From contig NZ_KV467168.1 in the NCBI RefSeq assembly GCF_001663775.1, positions 2,904,780 to 2,968,779 of the forward strand: DNA of 64,000 nucleotides, read 5' to 3'. This document shows, piece by piece, positions 23,883 through 31,988 of the stretch (within the stretch, counting starts at the first letter, position 1; the number at the start of each line of letters is the position of its first letter). The position numbers and the translations under genes were made by a program. This DNA comes from Arthrobacter sp. B6 (GTDB lineage: Bacteria > Actinomycetota > Actinomycetes > Actinomycetales > Micrococcaceae). The notes under the pieces were generated by a model, which made no database searches, was not told the DNA's origin, and worked only from the letters and a program-made list of their open reading frames with translations.

Positions 23883-25988
23883 ATGTATCCCAGCAGCCAC
23901 AGCCTGACCAGCCTGACGGATCGTTCCGGCCTGCTCTTGGGCGCCGACTACAACCCGGAGCAGTGGCCGGCCGACACCTGGCCCGAGGACATCCGGCTGA
24001 TGCAGGAGGCCGGCATCAACCTGGTGACCGTGGGCGTGTTCAGCTGGGCCCTGCTGGAGCCGCGGGAAGGTGCCAGGAACTTTGACTGGCTGGACCGGAT
24101 CCTGGATCTCCTGCACCAGGGCGGAATCCGGGTCTGCCTGGCCACGCCCACCGCTTCGCCGCCGGCCTGGCTGGGGCACGAATACCCCGAAACCCTGCCG
24201 GTTGATACGGAGGGCCGCACGCTCTGGTACGGGGCCCGCAACCAGTTCAACCCGTCGTCCGCCAAATACCGGAATGCCGCCGGCGCCATTACCGAGTCCC
24301 TGGCCAGGCGCTATGCGGGCCATCCCGCCGTGGCCATGTGGCATGTGGGCAACGAGCTGGGCCAGGTCAGCTACGACGACGAAACCGCGCTCGCCTTCCG
24401 AGCTTGGCTCACCCGGCGCTACGCCACGCTGGAAGGACTCAACAGTGCCTGGGGCACGTCCTTCTGGAGCCAGAACTACGGCAGCTGGGACGAAGTGCTG
24501 CCGCCGCGGAAAGCACCGTATCTCATCAACCCGAGCCAGACCCTGGACTTCCAGAGGTTCACCTCGGACCAACTGCTCTCCCTCTACTGCGCCGAACGGG
24601 ACATCATCCGCCGGTACGACACCGCCACCCCGGTCACCACCAACCTGATGGGCTTCTTCCGCGGGGCAGACTACTTCGCCTTCGCCCGGGAGATGGACGT
24701 GGTGGCTAACGACTGGTACACCGACCCTGCGGACCCGGACTCGCACCGGTCCGGCTCCCTGACCCACGACCTGTGCCGCGGTCTCTCCGGCGGCTCGCCG
24801 TGGCTCCTCATCGAATCCGCCACCTCCGGGGTGAACTGGCGGGAACACAACGTGCCCAAGCAGCCCGGCGAACTCCGGGTTGATGCCCTCTCGGCCGTTG
24901 CCCGGGGCGCCGATGGCGTCTGCTTCTTCCAGTTCCGGCAGTCACGCTTCGGCGCCGAACGCTTCCATTCCGCCGTGGTGCCGCTCGCAGGGGAACACAC
25001 CCGCGTGTTCCGCGAAGTGGCGGACCTGGGCAGGGACCTCCAGGCGCTGCGGCACCTGGCCGGCACGCCATGCACCGCCAAGATCGCAGTCCTCTTCGAC
25101 TGGAACAGCTGGTGGGCCGCCGAATCACCTGACACCCCCACCAACCGGCTGCAGGTCCTGGACCAGCTCCAGGCGTACTATGCGCCGCTGCACAGAAGCG
25201 GCCTGGCCGTGGAGGTGGTCCATCCCTCCGCGGACCTGGGCAGGTTTGAGCTGGTCCTGGCTCCGAGCCTGTTCCTCCTCGCCCAGGAACACGCGGATGC
25301 GCTGGACGCGTACGTACGGGGCGGCGGACACCTGGTGGTGGGCCCCTTCAGCGCGGTGGCGGACAGTAACGGCCATCTCGCTTGCCGGCGCTTTCCGGGG
25401 GTGCTCGCGGACCTGCTGGGGGTAGACGGCGAGGAATGGGTCCCGCTCGGATCACCGGTGGAAGTCCGAATGGGGGAGGCACCCGCCGGGCACGCGCGTA
25501 TCTGGGCTGAGGATCTGGCACTCAACACCGGCACCGCAGAGGCAGTGGCGCACTTTGGCGAGGGCAGGCTGGAAGGCCGTCCCGCCGTCGTACGCAACCA
25601 AACCGGCGCCGGTCACTCATGGTACGTGGGTGCCGACCTTGCCCCGGAAGCCCTGGAGCAGGTCCTGGCGGACGCCTTAGAGTCGGCGGGAATCCCGTAT
25701 CCCCTCGCCGCGCCATTGCCGGACGCAGTGGAGGCGGCCAGCCGCGGCGGGCACCTGTTCCTGCTCAACCACTCCTGCGCACCGCAGGAGGTCCTGCTGG
25801 GCTGGGCCTCGGTGGACCTGCTCACCGGTGCAACCCACGGCGCGCAACTGACCCTGCCGCCTTTCGGGGCCCTTGTGCTCAAGGAACCGGGGCTCAAGGA
25901 ACCGGTGCCCAAGGAACCGGTGCCCAAGGAACTGCCGCCCACAGAACATTCCAACTTGCAGAACGACCGAAACAGAGGAACAGCATGA
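23883..25988 (+). CDS. Beta-galactosidase, glycoside hydrolase family 42
   Basis: 701 residues, cytoplasmic. The GH42 barrel begins GADYNPEQWP. The acid/base is E158 in HVGNELGQ and the nucleophile is E311 in LLIESATSGVNW. The trimerisation domain and a C-terminal beta domain follow. It removes terminal beta-galactose (or alpha-arabinose) from oligosaccharides. The C-terminus carries four 5-residue repeats of the KEPVP kind. AAGGA lies 6 bases before the ATG. The stop overlaps the GH31 start (ATGA), so the two are one unit. Confidence 0.93.
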   Translation: MYPSSHSLTSLTDRSGLLLGADYNPEQWPADTWPEDIRLMQEAGINLVTVGVFSWALLEPREGARNFDWLDRILDLLHQGGIRVCLATPTASPPAWLGHEYPETLPVDTEGRTLWYGARNQFNPSSAKYRNAAGAITESLARRYAGHPAVAMWHVGNELGQVSYDDETALAFRAWLTRRYATLEGLNSAWGTSFWSQNYGSWDEVLPPRKAPYLINPSQTLDFQRFTSDQLLSLYCAERDIIRRYDTATPVTTNLMGFFRGADYFAFAREMDVVANDWYTDPADPDSHRSGSLTHDLCRGLSGGSPWLLIESATSGVNWREHNVPKQPGELRVDALSAVARGADGVCFFQFRQSRFGAERFHSAVVPLAGEHTRVFREVADLGRDLQALRHLAGTPCTAKIAVLFDWNSWWAAESPDTPTNRLQVLDQLQAYYAPLHRSGLAVEVVHPSADLGRFELVLAPSLFLLAQEHADALDAYVRGGGHLVVGPFSAVADSNGHLACRRFPGVLADLLGVDGEEWVPLGSPVEVRMGEAPAGHARIWAEDLALNTGTAEAVAHFGEGRLEGRPAVVRNQTGAGHSWYVGADLAPEALEQVLADALESAGIPYPLAAPLPDAVEAASRGGHLFLLNHSCAPQEVLLGWASVDLLTGATHGAQLTLPPFGALVLKEPGLKEPVPKEPVPKELPPTEHSNLQNDRNRGTA
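25878..25937 (+). repeat. 15-bp tandem repeat in the GH42 C-terminus
   Basis: Four copies of a 15-base unit (CTCAAGGAACCGGTG and variants) encode KEPGL, KEPVP, KEPVP and KELPP. It is in frame and has diverged only slightly, so it is probably a recent slippage expansion. Confidence 0.8.
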
Positions 25989-28162
25989 AATTCACGGACG
26001 GCTACTGGCTCCACAAAAAGGGCCTCTCCGCACTGCACCCGCGGGACGTGTCCGATGTGGACGCCACGGCTGACAGGCTCACCGTCTACGCACCCACGCA
26101 GAAGATCCGGTCCCGCGGCGACGCGCTGAACTGCCCGCAGCTGACCATCAGCTTCGAGTCGCCGCTGCCGGATGTCATCGGGGTGACCATCGAACACTTT
26201 CAGGGCGGCGTGCAGAAGGGCCCGCACTTCGGGCTGAAGGATGGCAACGCGGACGTCAGCATAACGAACGACGGCGGCACGGCCACGTTCACCTCCGGCG
26301 GCCTTACCGCACGCATCAGCACAACGGGCGACTGGAACGTGGACTTCGTGGGGGACGGCCGCCTGCTGACCAGCTCGGAGCCCCGCAGCATCGGCGTCAT
26401 CACCGACCAGGACGGCAGGCATTTTGTCCACGAACAGCTGACCCTCGGCGTCGGGACCAACGTGTACGGGCTGGGGGAACGGTTCGGACCCCTGGTGAAG
26501 AACGGGCAGTCCATCGACATCTGGAACGAGGACGGCGGGACCTCCAGCGACCTCGCCTACAAGAACGTGCCGTTCTTCATCACCAACGCGGGCTACGGCG
26601 TGTTCGTCAACCATCCGGAGCGGGTGTCCTACGAGATCGGCTCGGAGGTGGTGTCCCGCACGCAGTTCAGCGTGGAAGGCCAGCGGCTGCAGTACTTTGT
26701 GATCCACGGGCCAACCCCCAAGGACATCCTGCGCCGCTATACCGAACTGACCGGACGGCCGGCCCGGGTGCCGGCCTGGTCCTACGGGCTGTGGCTGTCC
26801 ACGTCCTTCACCACGGACTACGACGAGAAGACGGTGATGTCCTTCATTGACGGCATGGCCGAACGCAGGCTCCCGCTCTCGGTGTTCCATTTCGACTGCC
26901 ACTGGATGAGGGCTTTCCACTGGAGCGACTTCGTCTGGGACCCTGCCACCTTCCCGGACCCCGAGGGCATGCTGCGGCGCCTGCACGAACGCGGCCTGAA
27001 AGTGTGCGTCTGGATCAACCCGTACATCGCGCAGCGCTCGCATTTGTTCCGCGAAGGCGAGGAGCGGGGGTACCTGGTCAAACGCGCGGACGGCTCGGTG
27101 TGGCAGTGGGACATGTGGCAGGCGGGCATGGGCCTGGTTGACTTCACCAACCCGGACGCCGTGACCTGGTACCAGGACAAGCTGCGCACGCTGCTGAACC
27201 AGGGCGTGGATTCCTTCAAGACCGACTTCGGCGAGCGGATCCCCACGGACGTGGCATGGCACGACGGATCCGATCCGCAGAAGATGCACAACTACTACGC
27301 GCAGCTCTACAACAAGACAGTGTTCGACTTGCTCTCCAAGGAGCTCGGCGAAGGCCAGGCCGTGCTGTTTGCCCGCTCGGCCACCGCCGGCGGGCAGCAG
27401 CTTCCGGTGCACTGGGGCGGGGACTGCGAATCAACGTTCTCCGCGATGTCCGAATCCCTTCGCGGCGGCCTGTCCCTGGCATCGTCCGGCTTCGCGTTCT
27501 GGAGCCACGACATCGGCGGGTTCGAGGGGACTCCGGATCCGGAGCTGTTCAAGCGCTGGATCGCTTTTGGGCTGCTGTCCTCCCATTCCCGGCTGCACGG
27601 CTCCAACTCCTACCGTGTGCCGTGGCTGGTGGATGACGAATCCAGCGAAGTGCTCCGCCATTTCACGGAGCTGAAAATGCGGCTTATGCCGTATCTGCTG
27701 GCATCGGCCGAGGACGCGCACCAGACCGGTTCACCCCTGATGCGGCCCATGTTCCTGGAATTTCCGGAGGACCCCGCGTGCGCCTACCTTGACCGGCAGT
27801 ACATGCTCGGATCGGAGCTGCTTGTGGCCCCGGTGATGGGCGCTGGCGGCTCGGTGGATTTCTACCTGCCCGCAGGAACCTGGACCCACCTTGAAAGCGG
27901 CGAACAGCTGGCCGGTCCGCAGTGGCACCGCAAGGAGTTCTCGGTGGTGGAGGCCGCGGTTTACGTCCGGCAGGGAGCGGTCCTGCCGTTGGGAACCGTG
28001 ACGGACAGGCCGGAGTACGACTGGGCCACGGACATGGATTTCCACGCCTTTGGCGTTGAGGAGGGGCACCAGCGGACGGTGGCGGTTCCCTTGGCCGACG
28101 GCGGTTTTGCCCGGTTTGAGGTGACGGTGGAAGGCGGGCGGCCGGTCGCCGTCGCGCTCTGA
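25985..28162 (+). CDS. Alpha-xylosidase, glycoside hydrolase family 31 (YicI-like)
   Basis: 725 residues. The nucleophile is D414 in FKTDFGERIP and the acid/base is D480 in HWGGDCESTF. These positions and the overall length closely match YicI alpha-xylosidases rather than alpha-glucosidases; FDCHWMRAFHWSDF is also typical. It removes alpha-1,6-linked xylose from the non-reducing end of xyloglucan oligosaccharides or isoprimeverose. It is cytoplasmic, has AGAGGAAC before the ATG, and is coupled to the GH42 beta-galactosidase. With the GH3 enzyme this makes a complete exo set for galactose, xylose and glucose removal. Confidence 0.92.
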   Translation: MKFTDGYWLHKKGLSALHPRDVSDVDATADRLTVYAPTQKIRSRGDALNCPQLTISFESPLPDVIGVTIEHFQGGVQKGPHFGLKDGNADVSITNDGGTATFTSGGLTARISTTGDWNVDFVGDGRLLTSSEPRSIGVITDQDGRHFVHEQLTLGVGTNVYGLGERFGPLVKNGQSIDIWNEDGGTSSDLAYKNVPFFITNAGYGVFVNHPERVSYEIGSEVVSRTQFSVEGQRLQYFVIHGPTPKDILRRYTELTGRPARVPAWSYGLWLSTSFTTDYDEKTVMSFIDGMAERRLPLSVFHFDCHWMRAFHWSDFVWDPATFPDPEGMLRRLHERGLKVCVWINPYIAQRSHLFREGEERGYLVKRADGSVWQWDMWQAGMGLVDFTNPDAVTWYQDKLRTLLNQGVDSFKTDFGERIPTDVAWHDGSDPQKMHNYYAQLYNKTVFDLLSKELGEGQAVLFARSATAGGQQLPVHWGGDCESTFSAMSESLRGGLSLASSGFAFWSHDIGGFEGTPDPELFKRWIAFGLLSSHSRLHGSNSYRVPWLVDDESSEVLRHFTELKMRLMPYLLASAEDAHQTGSPLMRPMFLEFPEDPACAYLDRQYMLGSELLVAPVMGAGGSVDFYLPAGTWTHLESGEQLAGPQWHRKEFSVVEAAVYVRQGAVLPLGTVTDRPEYDWATDMDFHAFGVEEGHQRTVAVPLADGGFARFEVTVEGGRPVAVAL

Positions 28163-28169
28163 CAGCGGC

Positions 28170-28204
28170 GTGCCCGGGCTGCCTTTGCGGCGCGGTCCGG
28201 GCAC
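28170..28204. terminator. Hairpin at the end of the GH42-GH31 unit
   Basis: A 13-base stem (28170-28182 with 28192-28204, GTGCCCGG outer arm, two mismatches) starts 8 bases after the GH31 stop. There is no T-run, so termination is only likely. Confidence 0.45.
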
Positions 28205-28337
28205 TTCGCCCTCTTAATCCGCGGCCTCTGGTCAGGGTCCGCGGCGGTGCTTAAACTGGCAGGACAATCGTGCGGAGCCTCCCGCCTGTTGCTGCCGTCT
28301 GTTGCCCCGCGCGGACCAGTCCAACCGAGGAAGCATC

Positions 28338-29300
28338 ATGCGCCGAACACTGCAACGCCGTGCCGCGATTGCGTTCATCGCTCTCATGGCACTGTTGGTC
28401 CCCTCCTTGCCGGCCACCGCGACATCGCAGTTCGCCGACAAAGTCATCGTCCTCGATGGCGCCACCTCCGCCGAGGGAATAGCCGCCGGCAGGGGAACCA
28501 CTTTCTACGCGGGGGACCTGATGGCGGGCGACATCTACCAGGGGGATATCCGGCGGGGAACCGCTAAACGAATTATTGACGTTTCTGACTTTGACCCGAA
28601 TCCGCGGATGGCCGTGGGCATGAAGTTTGATGTCCGCCACAACCTGCTGTTCGTTGCGGGCGGGGCTGCCGGCAACGCCTATATCTACAACACCGCTACC
28701 CGACAGCCCGTCGGGGATCCAATCCCGCTCACCGCGCTGCCCGGCTCATTCATCAATGACGTCACACTCACGCCGCATGGAGCATGGTTCACGAACTCCA
28801 AGCATCCGGAACTCTACTTCGTACCATTTGGCCGTTTAGGTGACCCGGAGGCGGTTCTGACGAAGAGGCTGACTGACCCCCGCCTTGTCCTGGACGACCC
28901 GGCGACGCAGTTCGGCCTCAATGGGATCGCTTCGGCCAAGGGCGGCAGGGTGCTGTTCGTGGCCCATTCACAGAACAAAGCCATCTATACAGTCAACGCC
29001 GATCCTGAATCCGGGGAAAGTGCGCGGATCAGGGGCATGAGGGTGCCAAACGTTGACGGCATCCTGGTCCAGGGGCAGCAGCTGTGGGCTGTGCAGAACT
29101 TCTCGAACAAGATCAGCCGCATTGACCTCTCCAACAATTTCTCGTCAGGTGTCATAGAGGATGTCATCACCAGCGACCACTTCCAGGTTCCGGCCACTGC
29201 CGCCCTGTTCGGCAACACCTTGGCAGTGGTGAACGCCAAGTTCGACGAACCGACGGCTACAGAGTTTGAGGTGGTCCTGGTCCCGGCCCGGCACCACTAG
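28338..29300 (+). CDS. Secreted SMP-30/NHL-like beta-propeller protein
   Basis: 320 residues with a clear Sec signal peptide (MRRTLQRRAAIAFIALMALL, cleavage near ATATSQ). The rest has repeating blades: GTTFYAGDLMAGDIYQGD, LLFVAGGAAGNAYIYN, AWFTNSKHPELYFVP, GLNGIASAKGGRVLFVAHS and LWAVQNFSNKISRIDL. That fits a six-bladed gluconolactonase/NHL-type propeller. Catalytic metal ligands of SMP-30 are not obvious, so enzymatic activity is unsure. GAGGAA precedes the ATG. It appears monocistronic and ends at a convergent junction with a family B hairpin. Confidence 0.75.
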   Translation: MRRTLQRRAAIAFIALMALLVPSLPATATSQFADKVIVLDGATSAEGIAAGRGTTFYAGDLMAGDIYQGDIRRGTAKRIIDVSDFDPNPRMAVGMKFDVRHNLLFVAGGAAGNAYIYNTATRQPVGDPIPLTALPGSFINDVTLTPHGAWFTNSKHPELYFVPFGRLGDPEAVLTKRLTDPRLVLDDPATQFGLNGIASAKGGRVLFVAHSQNKAIYTVNADPESGESARIRGMRVPNVDGILVQGQQLWAVQNFSNKISRIDLSNNFSSGVIEDVITSDHFQVPATAALFGNTLAVVNAKFDEPTATEFEVVLVPARHH

Positions 29301-29308
29301 TGCTCCAG

Positions 29309-29377
29309 CCCAACTGACTGGCAGCAGACGTCGTCAAAAGGGCTTTTCGCGATGTCTGCTGCCGGTCAAATTTTGGG
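29309..29377. repeat. Degenerate family B hairpin between convergent genes
   Basis: The left arm CCCAACTGACTGGCAGCAGA starts at 29309. The right arm (from 29343, GATGTCTGCTGCC core) pairs imperfectly with it. The sequence is clearly related to the elements at 10081 and 35980. Confidence 0.65.
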
Positions 29378-29383
29378 TGCGGC

Positions 29384-30025
29384 CTAAATGGTGCGCGGCG
29401 CCACGGACAGGTTTTCCTTCAGCTCGGCCTCGGTCTGCCGGATCACGTAGGCCGGCCGGTCCCGTTCCACGCGCCAGCTCTCGGACAGCAGGCCAATGTT
29501 GACGGAGTCGAAGCCGAACTCGTCGTACAGCCGCGTCACCAGTTCGGCGGCTTCGGGATAGTCACTGGCCGTAGCGAGGGCGCGGCGGTTGGGGGTGCCG
29601 GCAGGCGTGCCGTCGGCGGTGATCTCCTTGGCCATGATGTGGTTGAACCCCTTGGCAACCTTGGACTCCGGCAGGTGCTCCTGCAGAAGCCCGGAGGTAG
29701 TGGCCTCGCCGTTGTCCAGGGCAGGGATGCGCCCGTCCCGCTCCCAGTAGTAGTTGTTTGTGTCGATGACGATCTTGCCGGCCAGGGGCTCCACGGGAAT
29801 ATCCCGATAGTTCTTCAAAGGCACGGTGACGACGGCGAAATCGCCTGCCGCCGCTGCCTCGGCGGGGGAGGCTGCCCGGGCCTTCGGGCCCAGTTCCTTT
29901 ACCAGCTCCGTGAGGGTTTCCGGTCCGCGCGAGTTGCTGATGACCACGTCATAGCCCAACTCCACCGCCTTCCGCGCAACCTGGCTTCCAATGTGTCCTG
30001 CACCGATGATTCCGATTGTTGTCAT
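29384..30025 (-). CDS. NADPH-dependent F420 reductase-like oxidoreductase
   Basis: 213 residues. The N-terminal Rossmann fold reads TIGIIGAGHIGSQVARKA, followed by ISNSRGPETL, the NADP-phosphate-binding turn of F420H2:NADP oxidoreductase-like proteins. Then come KIVIDTNNYYWERDG and KGFNHIMAKEI. The family (NAD-binding, F420-dependent) includes true Fno enzymes and many NADP dehydrogenases of unknown substrate, so a direct F420 role is not proven. No strong ribosome site precedes the ATG. Confidence 0.75.
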   Translation of the reverse strand: MTTIGIIGAGHIGSQVARKAVELGYDVVISNSRGPETLTELVKELGPKARAASPAEAAAAGDFAVVTVPLKNYRDIPVEPLAGKIVIDTNNYYWERDGRIPALDNGEATTSGLLQEHLPESKVAKGFNHIMAKEITADGTPAGTPNRRALATASDYPEAAELVTRLYDEFGFDSVNIGLLSESWRVERDRPAYVIRQTEAELKENLSVAPRTI

Positions 30026-30099
30026 GCCCGGGCCAACAGCAGTGCATCGGAAGATATTTCAGGGCGCGGGCGGGAATAATCCGGCCCTGTGCTGAAAAC

Positions 30100-30357
30100 T
30101 CAGACGAGGTCCGGGGCGCTGGAGACGATGTAGTCCGCAGCAGCGGGTCCGGTCATGTTCAGGTGGTTGTGCTCGACAGCGATGCCGTGCCCTTTCATCG
30201 CCTTCCACAGGGAGGCCGGCTCCTCCGGCTCAATATGGTTCATGAGGCACCAGCTGGTGTAGAGGCCGTAGAGCTCGTCCCGTCCCAGTCCCGTTTCCGA
30301 GTCCCTCCTGGGCGTCACGGATTCCGCCAGGAAACGGTCAAAATGGGTGGCAGACAC
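30100..30357 (-). CDS. Small stand-alone protein with a D5-primase-like C-terminal domain
   Basis: 85 residues, GTG start. The pattern HFDRFLAESVT then GRDELYGLYTSWCLMN and LWKAMKGHGI matches the winged-helix C-terminal domain of poxvirus D5/phage P4-type primase-helicases (LYxxYxxWC...). The helicase body is missing. Ancient domestication from a mobile element is possible. No partner genes of replication type are nearby. Function unknown; the domain call is from motif memory. Confidence 0.6.
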   Translation of the reverse strand: MSATHFDRFLAESVTPRRDSETGLGRDELYGLYTSWCLMNHIEPEEPASLWKAMKGHGIAVEHNHLNMTGPAAADYIVSSAPDLV

Positions 30358-30515
30358 TGTTGCTCACTTTCGGCGTTCGCGCGGGCGCCCGGCTGCTTCA
30401 GCGCGGGGACCCGCCGGGCAGCGGGCCATACTCCGACGCTAGGGCAGTCCGAGCCGCCGTGTCCAGTCTTGGCGGCCAGGACTGTGGCAGGACTGTGGAG
30501 GAATGTGGCCCCCAG

Positions 30516-31193
30516 TCAGCCGGCCGAGGGCTGAAGCAGCCCGGCGCCCGCCAGCCTGGCCGCGAATGCCGGCGCGGCGGCGTCGAGCTCTGCCAGGGCG
30601 AGCACGCGCGCCTGCTCCGGGTTGGTGCTCAGCACGGTGGGCGCAAAGCGGATGTGGGTGGCATCGGCAATGCCCACAAACCCCAGCCAGTCGGCGAAGA
30701 AGGTGGTGCTGAAGTCCCGGCCGAAGGACGCTGCCACTCCGGGGGCGTACACGCCGCTGGTGTGGATGGCCACGGCCTGCTTTCCTGTCAGGAGCCCGCT
30801 GTAGCCGTTCTCCGGATCGAAGCCGAAGCTCCAGCCTGGCTGGGTGACGATGTCGATCCACTGCTTGAGCACGTAGGGGATGCCTGAGTTCCACATGGGG
30901 ATGTTGAAGACGTACGCGTCCGCTGCGGCGAACTGGTCAAAGACCGCGCGGGCAGCATCCCAGGCGCGGGTCTGCTCGATGGTCTGCGCCTGCCCGGTGA
31001 AAATGGCCATCTTGGCGGCGGCGGCCGTGCTGCCGAACTCAGGGAGGGCGCCGGAATCGAACAGGTTGAGGGTCTCCACCCCAACGTCGCCGCCGGAGGA
31101 GTCCCGGATCGAGTCGAGGAAGGTGCGGGCAAGCTCCAGGGAACTGCTGTGGGAGCCGCGGGGGGAAGCGTTGACATGGAGGATGGAGGGCAT
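30516..31193 (-). CDS. FMN-dependent NADH-azoreductase family protein
   Basis: 225 residues, flavodoxin-like fold of the AzoR/NQO family; two-electron reduction of quinones, azo dyes or nitro compounds using FMN. Signatures are LHVNASPRGSHSSSLELA (FMN phosphate loop), FNIPMWNSGIPYVLKQWID and HTSGVYAPG. Length is slightly above E. coli AzoR. AAAGGAC precedes the ATG. It is divergent from an HxlR-type regulator 168 bases away, the usual arrangement for quinone/electrophile-responsive azoreductases. Confidence 0.87.
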   Translation of the reverse strand: MPSILHVNASPRGSHSSSLELARTFLDSIRDSSGGDVGVETLNLFDSGALPEFGSTAAAAKMAIFTGQAQTIEQTRAWDAARAVFDQFAAADAYVFNIPMWNSGIPYVLKQWIDIVTQPGWSFGFDPENGYSGLLTGKQAVAIHTSGVYAPGVAASFGRDFSTTFFADWLGFVGIADATHIRFAPTVLSTNPEQARVLALAELDAAAPAFAARLAGAGLLQPSAG

Positions 31194-31361
31194 GGGAGTC
31201 CTTTCGAAAATTTTGCAATGGCGCGTGCTGAATCGATCCTCCCCGGGGGACGGGACTTGGCGGAAGAAGGCACTTTGAGGTGCCTACGGCACCCGGATGC
31301 GCCCCGTCGGGACGTGCGCGGCTAATCTGGTGCTGCATGCCGAAACAGGACGGGGACGTGC

Positions 31362-31814
31362 ATGAGCCTTACGGCCGAACAGAAGAAACGGCAACATCAG
31401 GCCGCCTACAACGCTGCGCTGGAGCATTGCCCGGCCCGCCAGCTCCTGGAGACCATCAGCAGCAAATGGGTCACCCTCGTTCTGCTTGAGCTCGCAGAAG
31501 GCCCCCGCCGGCACAGCGAACTGCGGCGCCGGGTCCCGGGTGCCAGCCAGAAGATGCTGACCTCCACGCTTCGTTCGCTGGAGCGGGACGGCCTGGTGCT
31601 GCGCCACGTCACAGCGTCCGTTCCGGTGCGCACCGACTACGAACTGAGCCCGCTGGGCCGGTCGCTTCTGGGCGTGGTCTACGGGCTCAAGGACTGGGCC
31701 GAAGCCTCGATGCCCGCCGTAGCAGCCGCACGCCTGGACCACGACCGGAACGCCCCGGCTGCCCCCGCAGCCGCTGACACTAAACGGAACAATTTCGCCC
31801 ACTTTGTCTCGTGA
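31362..31814 (+). CDS. HxlR-family transcriptional regulator
   Basis: 150 residues. The core is CPARQLLETISSKWVTLVLL, HSELRRRVPGASQKMLTSTL and LVLRHVTASVPVRTDYELS, the standard HxlR winged helix including the near-N-terminal cysteine (C24 region) that senses electrophiles in several members. The C-terminal tail is longer than usual and rich in alanine. It is divergent from the azoreductase gene and probably regulates it and itself from the 168-base intergenic region; no clear palindrome was picked out there. Confidence 0.87.
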   Translation: MSLTAEQKKRQHQAAYNAALEHCPARQLLETISSKWVTLVLLELAEGPRRHSELRRRVPGASQKMLTSTLRSLERDGLVLRHVTASVPVRTDYELSPLGRSLLGVVYGLKDWAEASMPAVAAARLDHDRNAPAAPAAADTKRNNFAHFVS

Positions 31815-31857
31815 TGGCCTTGACTGATCTTGTCATGCCCTGATAGACCTTAGGGGC

Positions 31858-31935
31858 GGAAAGCGCTTTCTTGCCCCACGCCAGACCTCAGGGAAACCCC
31901 CGGGGCCGCGACCGGCGTCGGAATGAAACGTTACA
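31858..31935 (+). promoter_or_regulatory. Two LacI-type operator-like sites before the PL11 lyase
   Basis: GGAAAGCGCTTTCTTG (31858-31873) holds a perfect palindrome. It recurs with one change at 38782-38797 before the second lyase gene. A second site, TGAAACGTTACA (31924-31935), is 11 of 12 bases of a LacI-type palindrome. Confidence 0.6.
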
Positions 31936-31988
31936 AAAACCGACAGTGCGGCAGACTCAGCTGCCGCCAGCATCAAAGGAGATGTTCT

